Below are positions 46,227-53,333 of a DNA stretch of 64,000 bases, piece after piece (position 1 is the first letter of the stretch; the number at the start of each line of letters is the position of its first letter). The stretch lies in the NCBI RefSeq assembly GCF_012974865.1, contig NZ_CP043633.1, positions 248,001 to 312,000 on the forward strand. Direction: 5' to 3'. Both the position numbers and the translations under genes were made by a program. The notes under the pieces are model-generated. The model saw nothing but the letters and a program-made list of their open reading frames with translations. It was not told the DNA's origin and searched no databases. Source of the stretch: Nonlabens sp. Ci31. GTDB lineage: Bacteria; Bacteroidota; Bacteroidia; Flavobacteriales; Flavobacteriaceae.

Positions 46227-46262
46227 AGTTTGATCTCGCTTTCGCGAAAGCGAGATCAAACT
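46227..46262. repeat. 36-bp perfect palindrome containing copy 7 (46238-46251)
   Basis: The 14-bp palindrome is flanked on both sides by symmetric sequence (AGTTTGATCTC on the left and its complement on the right), giving 18 + 18 perfectly paired bases in a non-coding gap. The DNA could extrude a cruciform and an RNA from either strand would form a hairpin with no loop to speak of; no T tract follows, so it is not a standard terminator. Confidence 0.95.
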
Positions 46263-46304
46263 CATTATCAAGAATTCGATAAAAAATCTAGTTTAAAAAA
46301 ATAA

Positions 46305-46796
46305 ATGCCACAACTACATCTTACAACTACCATAAATGCAAATATTGAAATCGTTTTTGATCTTGCTAGAAGCATTGATTTACATTTGCTCTCTCTAGAA
46401 CACACGAATGAAAAAGCAGTAGCTGGAAGGATGACTGGGCTTGTTGAAAAAGGAGAAACAGTCACCTGGCGTGCCAAACATTTAGGAGTTACTCAAGAAC
46501 TCACTAGTTTGATTACTGATGTAGAACCACATCATTATTTTGCAGACGAGTTGGTAAAAGGAGCTTTTCAACATTTTAAACACGAACACTTTTTTGAGCA
46601 ACTAGAAGATGGTCGTACGTTAATGAAAGATCTATTTGACTATACCTCACCTCTAGGCATTTTAGGAAAACTGGTCGATTCCCTTTTTCTTGAAAAATAT
46701 ATGACCCGACTACTGGAACAAAGAAATAGCACTTTGAAAGAGATTGCTGAGAATAAAAGGTGGAAAGAACTTCCTGGAATGGAACAGCATTTGTAA
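46305..46796 (+). CDS. SRPBCC-family ligand-binding protein
   Basis: 163 residues, START/Bet v1-like fold of the polyketide cyclase type: PQLHLTTTINANIEIVFDLAR start, GEKG/ETVTWRAKHLG, HHYFADELVKGAFQHFKHEHFF and the C-terminal helix with YMTRLLEQRNSTLKEIAE. Soluble. Proteins of this type bind hydrophobic ligands; no ligand or enzyme partner can be read from context. Confidence 0.82.
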   Translation: MPQLHLTTTINANIEIVFDLARSIDLHLLSLEHTNEKAVAGRMTGLVEKGETVTWRAKHLGVTQELTSLITDVEPHHYFADELVKGAFQHFKHEHFFEQLEDGRTLMKDLFDYTSPLGILGKLVDSLFLEKYMTRLLEQRNSTLKEIAENKRWKELPGMEQHL

Positions 46797-46803
46797 ATCG
46801 TTC

Positions 46804-46926
46804 TTATTTTAAAAAAAGCAATACCTCAACCAGAAAAAAGATAGTAAAAAATACAAAGCACATCTTTTCTGTAGCACGTTGACCGTTAAAACCAACAGGC
46901 TTGTCAGCAAGCAGATAAATAAACAA
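46804..46926 (-). CDS. Possible 40-residue membrane peptide downstream of yajC
   Basis: A TTG-started minus-strand frame just past the yajC terminator. It reads as FIYLLADKPVGFNGQRATEK followed by one membrane helix (CFVFFTIFFLVEVLLFL). It has a gene-like composition but a poor start, no visible promoter, and the terminator separates it from yajC. Could be a remnant or a chance frame. Confidence 0.25.
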   Translation of the reverse strand: MFIYLLADKPVGFNGQRATEKMCFVFFTIFFLVEVLLFLK

Positions 46927-46957
46927 AAAAAAAGCCCTTGATTTCTCAAGGGCTTTG
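46924..46957 (-). terminator. Rho-independent terminator of the DUF1573-yajC unit
   Basis: On the minus strand AAAGCCCTTGA and TCAAGGGCTTT with a 4-base loop, followed by nine T. It lies 20 bases past the yajC stop codon. Confidence 0.92.
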
Positions 46958-46976
46958 TAAATAAATAGTACTCTTC

Positions 46977-47279
46977 TTAATTTTCTTTAGCGACCACTGT
47001 CTCGTTCAGTTTCTTAGAAAGCTCTGCTGAGATTGCACTTCTTTCAAAAGTCATCTTACCAGCACCAGTTTCTATTAACACAGTTCCTTTATCAGCATTA
47101 ATCTGATTTACTTTACCGTGAATTCCACTGCTGGTAATTACTTTGTAACCAACTTTAAGTGAGTCTGCAAATTCCTTTTCTTCCTTACGCTTCTTTGATT
47201 GTGGTCTCATTATTAAAAAATAAAAAACAACAATAATAAGCAGGTAAGGAGCAAAATTTAATATCGTATTAGTGTCCAT
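46977..47279 (-). CDS. yajC: Preprotein translocase subunit YajC
   Basis: 100-residue inner-membrane accessory of SecDF. One membrane segment (about 8-24, APYLLIIVVFYFLIM), then RPQSKKRKEEKEF and a small beta-domain (GYKVITSSGIHGKVNQI), the standard layout. Downstream of nusB and the DUF1573 gene on the same strand. The secDF gene lies about 15 kb away. Confidence 0.93.
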   Translation of the reverse strand: MDTNTILNFAPYLLIIVVFYFLIMRPQSKKRKEEKEFADSLKVGYKVITSSGIHGKVNQINADKGTVLIETGAGKMTFERSAISAELSKKLNETVVAKEN

Positions 47280-47289
47280 TAACAGTTGC

Positions 47290-47763
47290 TTATGCGTTAG
47301 GCGCAGCAGCTCTCGCCTTAGGAGTCACAAAACCTTTGATACGGATAGATTCCGTTCCAGATTCTGTATTTGCCTTAATAGTTACAGTCTTCGTTTGAGC
47401 ATTAGGCTTTCCGTTAGTATTGAATTTTACTAACATAGTACCTTCAGCGCCTGGTGCGATAGGCTCTTTAGACCATGTAGGAACTGTACATCCACAAGAT
47501 CCTTTTGCGTTTACTACTATAAGTGGAGCACTACCTGTATTGGTAAATTTGTATTCATGCTCTACTACAGTACCTTCCTCTACAGTACCGAAATCAAATT
47601 CAGTCTCCGTAAAAGTCATTTCTGGAAAGTTGCCAGCGACTTCTTTGTTTGCAGCAGCGGCAGTAAGGTTTGCTTGATCAATTGTTGCAGATTCTGCTTT
47701 TTCATTACAGCTTGTTAGAGCCATTGTAGCAACAGCAGCTACCATTAAAATTAATTTTTTCAT
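47290..47763 (-). CDS. DUF1573 lipoprotein
   Basis: 157 residues. Lipobox Cys19 (MALTSC), then an Ala-rich linker and the DUF1573 Ig-like domain (FDFGTVEEGTVVEHEYKFTN, GSCGCTVPTWSKEPIAPG, ending RIKGFV). The GSCGCT cysteine motif is typical. Ten bases upstream of yajC. Exported and anchored; role unknown. Confidence 0.85.
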   Translation of the reverse strand: MKKLILMVAAVATMALTSCNEKAESATIDQANLTAAAANKEVAGNFPEMTFTETEFDFGTVEEGTVVEHEYKFTNTGSAPLIVVNAKGSCGCTVPTWSKEPIAPGAEGTMLVKFNTNGKPNAQTKTVTIKANTESGTESIRIKGFVTPKARAAAPNA

Positions 47764-47845
47764 CTTATTTTTGTTTAATTTTACTTATAATTCTGGAACA
47801 AATGTAATTAAAAACATCATTTAAACCAACGTCATTAACAATAGG

Positions 47846-48781
47846 TTACATCAACCCTCTTCCCATTTTATTTAATTCATCACTTTTCTCAAATTCTTTC
47901 AAAAGATTATCTAGAATTCCGTTGATAAAAGTGGCGCTTTTAGGGGTGCTGTAATCTTTTGCTATTTCTAAGTATTCATTAAGCGTTACTTTCACTGGAA
48001 TATCTGAAAAATAAAGAAACTCTGCCTGAGCCATCATGATCAGCACAAGATCAATTTGAGCGATACGCTCGGTGTCCCAATTAGGCGTTTTACCTTCTAT
48101 GCGGGCAGAAAGATCATCAATATTGAGAATCGTTTTTCTAAAAAGGCTCATGGTAAACTTAGCATCTGACTCATCCTTAAATAATGCTGGCAGCACCACA
48201 TCCTTAGTAGGCTTTACTTTACGTAAAAACTGAATAATAGTAGAGTTGATCAAAGGGTAGTCATCTGTCCAAGTGATATTGATATCTTCTAGGTAATCCA
48301 TCAATTCATCGCTAGGTGCAATAATATCTTCATAGATATATGTCAAGAATTTTAAATCCTTTTTTACCGACGGCTCGTCATCCATCGCATAAACAACAAA
48401 GGTTTTACTTTCTTGAATTTTATGGTATAGATTTTCAACGTATTTAGAGTCCAGATGCCATGGATTTAAATTGCGTTGTTTTAACGCTTCTTTTAAAGCC
48501 TCACTTTCTCTCAATTTCAAGAGAATTTTATTATCGATAAGTTGTCTTGAGGGGTTGTGCTCTACACTTTTAGAAACACGTTGCTGCTTTTTAGTATGCT
48601 TGTCTACAGCAACTTCGTGAATTTTCACTAGTAATTGCGCCATATAAAGGAACAAGGTGTACGACTGCGTCATACTGGAGTTGATAAACTTTTCAAGATC
48701 TTTAAGATCCTCTGGACGTTGACGTTGAAAAGAAAAAACTGCTTGCATAACTTTGATGCGTAACTGTCTTCTGGTAAGCAT
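47846..48781 (-). CDS. nusB: Transcription antitermination factor NusB (long form)
   Basis: RNA-binding factor of the Nus antitermination complex. 311 residues, twice the length of E. coli NusB (139), as usual in Bacteroidota: an N-terminal half starting with TRRQLRIKVMQAVFSFQ, a helical linker, and the conserved C-terminal NusB domain (KTPNWDTERIAQIDLVLIMMAQAEFL, IPVKVTLNEYLEIAKDYSTPKSATFINGILD). It is the first gene before DUF1573 and yajC; palindrome copy 8 lies 43 bases before its ATG. Confidence 0.9.
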   Translation of the reverse strand: MLTRRQLRIKVMQAVFSFQRQRPEDLKDLEKFINSSMTQSYTLFLYMAQLLVKIHEVAVDKHTKKQQRVSKSVEHNPSRQLIDNKILLKLRESEALKEALKQRNLNPWHLDSKYVENLYHKIQESKTFVVYAMDDEPSVKKDLKFLTYIYEDIIAPSDELMDYLEDINITWTDDYPLINSTIIQFLRKVKPTKDVVLPALFKDESDAKFTMSLFRKTILNIDDLSARIEGKTPNWDTERIAQIDLVLIMMAQAEFLYFSDIPVKVTLNEYLEIAKDYSTPKSATFINGILDNLLKEFEKSDELNKMGRGLM

Positions 48782-48823
48782 AAGAACGATTTATTTGTTT
48801 ACTTAAGCGAGCTATATGTGTTA

Positions 48824-48837
48824 GCTTTCGCGAAAGC
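48824..48837. repeat. Palindrome GCTTTCGCGAAAGC, copy 8
   Basis: Exact copy in the gap between the Leu/Val dehydrogenase gene and nusB, in the nusB leader or promoter. The right flank is GGA. Confidence 0.95.
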
Positions 48838-48909
48838 GGAGTTATAATAACTTAAAACCTAGTTTCTATTTCTAAAAACCAAGCAAAAATACTGTTTTAA
48901 AACGGACTA

Positions 48910-50013
48910 CTATCCTTGATGTTCGTGTTTTCTAGCAGCAATACGTGCCTGAGCAATTTCTAGAGCGGCTTTGTGTGTTGTCACACCAGATTCTTGAGCT
49001 CGGTTGAGAATTTCTATAGTTGTTGTATAAATATTCTCTGTCTTTCTCATTATTTCTGTACGGTCATAACCTTCCAACTCTGCATATACATTGATGATTC
49101 CACCCGCATTTATTAAAAAGTCAGGGGCGTAAACAATACCTCTTTTTTGTAAAAGAGCACCGTGCTTCACCTCATCTGCCAGCTGATTATTTGCTCCACC
49201 TGCGATGATAGATGCCGTAAGTTTATGAATAGTTTGATCATTTATCGTGGCACCTAAAGCACATGGAGCATAAATATCCATACGCTCTGAATACAAGTCA
49301 TTCCCACCATAAATAGTAGCCCCGTATTTATCGCGTACTTCTTCTAGTCTTTCTTGGTTGAGATCTGCAATAACGACATCTGCTCCTTCTTGTGTCAGAT
49401 ATTCTACCAGTGTTTCTCCTACATTACCTATTCCTTCTACATAGATTTTTTTATCTTCTAAAACATCGCTTCCGTACTTAAAGTGAGCGGCGGCTTTCAT
49501 TCCCATAAAAACACCATAAGCAGTAATAGGAGAAGGGTTTCCTGCACCACCTTTATCCTTAGAAATACCTGTAACATAAGGTGTTACTTCACGCACGGTA
49601 TCCATATCTTCGGTAGTCATTCCTACATCTTCAGCGGTGATGTAACGACCACTTAAAGAATGTACAAACTCTCCAAACTTACGCATCAATTCTGGTGTTT
49701 TTTGAGTTTTTGCATCTCCTATAATGACTGCCTTTCCTCCACCTAAATTTAATCCAGTAATGGCGCTTTTAAAGGTCATGCCTCGAGAAAGCCTCAACAC
49801 ATCGTTAAGAGCCGCCCATTCATTTTCATATTGCCACATGCGTGTACCACCTAATGCTGGACCTAATACTGTGTTATGAATACCGATGATGGCTTTCAAT
49901 CCTGTATCTTTGTCGTTGCAAAAAACGATTTGCTCGTGGTCATCAAATGAAACCTGACCGAAGACAGGATCTTGACGAATTAATTTATCTAATGAGTCAA
50001 ATTTTTGAGACAT
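48910..50013 (-). CDS. Leucine/phenylalanine/valine dehydrogenase
   Basis: NAD-dependent oxidative deaminase of branched or aromatic amino acids. 367 residues. The substrate Lys and catalytic Lys are K82 (SRGMTFK) and K94 (NLGGGKAVI), and the Rossmann motif is VEGIGNVGETL. The N-terminal GPALGGTRMW loop is typical of Leu and Phe dehydrogenases rather than Glu dehydrogenases. Monocistronic, divergent from the ABC exporter. Confidence 0.9.
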   Translation of the reverse strand: MSQKFDSLDKLIRQDPVFGQVSFDDHEQIVFCNDKDTGLKAIIGIHNTVLGPALGGTRMWQYENEWAALNDVLRLSRGMTFKSAITGLNLGGGKAVIIGDAKTQKTPELMRKFGEFVHSLSGRYITAEDVGMTTEDMDTVREVTPYVTGISKDKGGAGNPSPITAYGVFMGMKAAAHFKYGSDVLEDKKIYVEGIGNVGETLVEYLTQEGADVVIADLNQERLEEVRDKYGATIYGGNDLYSERMDIYAPCALGATINDQTIHKLTASIIAGGANNQLADEVKHGALLQKRGIVYAPDFLINAGGIINVYAELEGYDRTEIMRKTENIYTTTIEILNRAQESGVTTHKAALEIAQARIAARKHEHQG

Positions 50014-50150
50014 AAAAAGGTGTTTATGAGCTTTTGTAGTTGTTATTAAAAAGCCTGCAAAAATAACGTCATTTTAGGGATTTAGCAATTTACCATGCTT
50101 AATTTACCACCCAAATAAAAAATACTTTCCCAACGGAAATTCGATTGTAA

Positions 50151-51914
50151 ATGAAAGAACTTAAAAAACTCAATGTACTCTTTGCTAAATACAAATGGCA
50201 ACTTATAGGCGGAATTATTGTGACCATTATTTCTCGCGTGCTTTCTCTTTTTTTACCGAAGTATGTAGGTAAGATTATTAATCTATTGAATGATTATGAT
50301 AAAGGCAATATAACTGATAAAGAAGTGCTACAAGATGATCTGACCTTGTACATCCTTATCATTATAGGAACGACCTTACTTGCTGCCATTCTTACTTTTG
50401 TCATGCGTCAGTTGATCATCGTAGTTTCTCGACACCTAGAATACGACCTGAAAAACATCGTCTATCAGCAATATCAGAGACTTTCTTTAGGTTTTTATAA
50501 ACAGAATCGCACGGGAGATTTGATGAATCGCATCAGTGAAGATGTCTCTAAAGTGCGCATGTACATGGGCCCAGCGATTATGTATAGCATCAATATATTA
50601 ACGCTATTTGCTGTTGTTATCCCTGCGATGATCGACACGGCTCCTTCTTTAGCTATTTATACGATTATCCCTTTACCAATACTTTCTGTGGCGATATACG
50701 TTATTAGTCGAGAGATCAATAAGCGTTCTACCTTAGTACAAGAGTATCTTTCTGATTTAAATACGATATCTCAAGAATCATTTAGCGGTATTTCTGTCAT
50801 CAAAGCCTACAATCTCACTCCACAAATGACAAAGCAGTTTACGAAAGTGGCTAATGACAGTAAGGATAAAAACATAGATCTTGCTCGCATACAAGCTTTA
50901 TTCTTTCCATTAATGGTGCTTCTTATAGGGTTGAGCAATATCATGGTGATCTATATAGGAGGAAAACAAGTGATCGATGGCATCATTGACGTAGGAACCA
51001 TTCCAGAATTCTTAATCTATGTCAACATGCTTACCTGGCCAGTTGCTGTTTTAGGTTGGGTGACCAATATGATACAACAAGCAGAGGCTTCTCAAAAAAG
51101 AATCAACGAATTCTTAGATATAGATCCCGCAATAAAAAACCTTAATGAATTAGAAACTCCAATTCAAGGAACAATCACTTTTAAAAATGTGAACTTCGTT
51201 TATGACGATACGAACATACACGCTTTAAAAGATATATCTTTTGAGATAGAAGCTGGGAAAACACTAGCTATTCTTGGTAAAACAGGAAGTGGAAAATCAA
51301 CTATTTTAGAACTTATAAGTAGACTTTATGATATAGGAAATGGTTCCTTAAAAATAGATGGTAAGGAGATCAATAGTTTAAACTTAAACAACTTAAGGTC
51401 TGCTATAGGTTATGTGCCCCAAGATGCTTTCTTATTTTCTGATACCATAGGAAAAAATATCGCTTTCGGTAAAAAAGACGCCACTCAAGAAGAAGTAATA
51501 GCTGCTGCAAAGAATGCTGTCGTCCATAAAAACATTTCCGATTTCACTAAAGGCTATGAAACCATTTTAGGAGAAAGAGGTATTACTTTAAGTGGTGGTC
51601 AGAAACAGCGGGTCTCGATCGCAAGAGCCATTATCAAAGAACCTCAAATTTTATTGTTTGACGATTGTTTAAGCGCAGTAGACACAGAAACAGAAGAAAA
51701 TATTCTGAATAATCTTAAAAAGGTCACTCATAACAGCACTACTATTATAGTGAGTCACCGAGTAAGTAGTGCCAAAAACGCAGATCACATTATCGTACTC
51801 GAAGATGGCGAAATTATTGAAAGAGGAAATCACGAATCTCTTATAAACGACAAAGGTTATTATGCAGAGCTTTTTGCAAATCAAATGTTAGAGGAAGAAG
51901 AAGAAAACGATTAA
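50151..51914 (+). CDS. ABC exporter, fused permease and ATPase
   Basis: 587-residue half-transporter. Six membrane helices (about 15-310) of the type 1 exporter fold, then an ATPase domain: Walker A GKTGSGKST at 376-384, Q-loop GYVPQDAF, signature LSGGQ, Walker B ILLFDDCLSAVD and the H-loop VSHR. The Walker B catalytic Glu is Asp (DD), a variant found in MdlA-like exporters, so the site is probably asymmetric in a heterodimer or slower in a homodimer. No partner half-transporter gene is adjacent. Substrate unknown. Confidence 0.9.
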   Translation: MKELKKLNVLFAKYKWQLIGGIIVTIISRVLSLFLPKYVGKIINLLNDYDKGNITDKEVLQDDLTLYILIIIGTTLLAAILTFVMRQLIIVVSRHLEYDLKNIVYQQYQRLSLGFYKQNRTGDLMNRISEDVSKVRMYMGPAIMYSINILTLFAVVIPAMIDTAPSLAIYTIIPLPILSVAIYVISREINKRSTLVQEYLSDLNTISQESFSGISVIKAYNLTPQMTKQFTKVANDSKDKNIDLARIQALFFPLMVLLIGLSNIMVIYIGGKQVIDGIIDVGTIPEFLIYVNMLTWPVAVLGWVTNMIQQAEASQKRINEFLDIDPAIKNLNELETPIQGTITFKNVNFVYDDTNIHALKDISFEIEAGKTLAILGKTGSGKSTILELISRLYDIGNGSLKIDGKEINSLNLNNLRSAIGYVPQDAFLFSDTIGKNIAFGKKDATQEEVIAAAKNAVVHKNISDFTKGYETILGERGITLSGGQKQRVSIARAIIKEPQILLFDDCLSAVDTETEENILNNLKKVTHNSTTIIVSHRVSSAKNADHIIVLEDGEIIERGNHESLINDKGYYAELFANQMLEEEEEND

Positions 51915-52125
51915 TGATTGGATATTTTTGATTTTTTAATTCCAGTAATAGACTTTGAAAATCGGTAATAGATAATTAAAAATTATGGAACATAACGATG
52001 ACTTAAGAATAAGCAATTTTGTTCCTATCTGGAATGTGACTTATTTGAAAATGTATATTGCTTAAGACCAGCAGTCTAGTATCTTTAAGATACCTATTTA
52101 TGATTCTTTTTTAGTAAATTTGAGT

Positions 52126-52776
52126 ATGTCAGAATATATCTATGATATAAAAGAACTCGATTTAAGCAAGAGGTACAGTTATGCTGATTATCTTTTGTGG
52201 CGTTTTAAGGAACGTGTAGAGCTATTTAAAGGAAAGGTATTTGAAATGAGCCCAGAGCCCAGCACCTCTCATCAAAGAACCTCTATGAAAATATACGATT
52301 TACTAAAGGCTTTTTATCAAAATCACGATTGTGAACTTTTTGTTGCTCCTTTTGACGTAGAACTATTTTCAAAAAACGATACTAAATCTAGTGTTGTTCA
52401 GTCAGACCTTTGTGTGATTTGCGATCCTAATAAAATTGACGAGCGCGGTTGTCATGGTGCTCCAGATCTGGTAGTAGAAATTTTATCTAAAGGAAATTCT
52501 CGCAAAGAGATTCAGCATAAATACGACCTTTATGAAGAAGCAGGTGTGCGAGAATACTGGATCGTAGATTATATGCGTCGTACTGTTTTGATTCAAGTTC
52601 TCAATAAAAAGGGTGTTTTCCAGTCCCAACGACTTCTTGCAGAAGGTGATCGAGTCACTTCTTTCATTTTTCCAGAGTTTAGTTGCCCTGTAGAAGACAT
52701 TTTTAAAGGTGTCACTGACAGTTTAAACGAGCTAGGTACAGAATACGCAATTAGCCACTCGACCAACAGACTATAA
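52126..52776 (+). CDS. Uma2-family (DUF820) nuclease-like protein
   Basis: 216 residues, restriction-endonuclease-like fold. The Uma2 core is complete: Asp in VQSDLCVI, E-x-L in PDLVVEILS, and the basic residues KGNSRKEIQHKYDLYEEAGVREYWIVD. These supply a D-E-x-K-type nuclease site, but the biochemical role of the family is unproven. The gene stands alone and may be mobile; the ATG at 52126 is chosen over the TTG two codons earlier. Confidence 0.88.
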   Translation: MSEYIYDIKELDLSKRYSYADYLLWRFKERVELFKGKVFEMSPEPSTSHQRTSMKIYDLLKAFYQNHDCELFVAPFDVELFSKNDTKSSVVQSDLCVICDPNKIDERGCHGAPDLVVEILSKGNSRKEIQHKYDLYEEAGVREYWIVDYMRRTVLIQVLNKKGVFQSQRLLAEGDRVTSFIFPEFSCPVEDIFKGVTDSLNELGTEYAISHSTNRL

Positions 52777-52868
52777 TACAGCATCTTACTACATTAAGGC
52801 TTTATAAACTTTTCTTTTTGCCTTTTTTTTCTATTTTTGAACATATCTAACCCTACTTTACAAAAATT

Positions 52869-53252
52869 ATGAGCGATAGAGATTACCAAGAACAAGAAGA
52901 GATTTTTTCAAAAGTGGTGCGAGCAGGAAGGCGTACTTATTTTTTTGATGTAAGAGCCACAAAAGCAGACGATTATTACCTAACCATTACAGAAAGTAAA
53001 AAATTTACTAATGACGACGGTAGTTTCTATTTCAAGAAACATAAAATTTACTTGTACAAAGAAGATTTTCAAGAATTCGGTGATACCTTAAAGGAAATCA
53101 CAGACTTTATTATAGATAAAAAAGGAGATGAGGTTATTTCTGACCGTCATCAAGCAGACTTTAAAAAGGAAGAAGCTAAGCCAGCGCAAGATAACGCTGC
53201 AGAGCCTAACCATCCAGCAAGTTTTACGAACATCAATTTTGAAGATATCTAG
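52869..53252 (+). CDS. PUR-family nucleic-acid-binding protein (DUF3276)
   Basis: 127 residues. The PUR-alpha-like fold is seen in IFSKVVRAGRRTYFFDVRATKADDYYLTITESKK and IYLYKEDFQEFGDTLKEITDFI; the tail is disordered and acidic. Bacterial members bind single-stranded RNA or DNA. TATTTTTG at 52832-52839 may be its -7 element. Followed by a terminator. Confidence 0.85.
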   Translation: MSDRDYQEQEEIFSKVVRAGRRTYFFDVRATKADDYYLTITESKKFTNDDGSFYFKKHKIYLYKEDFQEFGDTLKEITDFIIDKKGDEVISDRHQADFKKEEAKPAQDNAAEPNHPASFTNINFEDI

Positions 53253-53272
53253 TAATAAAATATTCTATACCC

Positions 53273-53302
53273 AAAGCCTTTCTTCATGAAGGGCTTTTTT
53301 TT
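53273..53302 (+). terminator. Rho-independent terminator
   Basis: AAAGCCTTTC and GAAGGGCTTT with a short loop (TTCAT), then a T run. It ends the PUR gene 20 bases past its stop. Confidence 0.85.
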
Positions 53303-53333
53303 ATTTTTAAACGCTCCCGATTAAAACTATATT

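Noticed and set aside
51985..52065. 26-codon frame starting MEHNDDLRISNF upstream of the Uma2 gene
   Set aside because: Too short and without a recognisable family; could be a remnant but cannot be supported.
52126..52776. Uma2 protein as part of a defence system
   Set aside because: No partner methylase, helicase or toxin-antitoxin gene is adjacent; Uma2 genes are often solitary.
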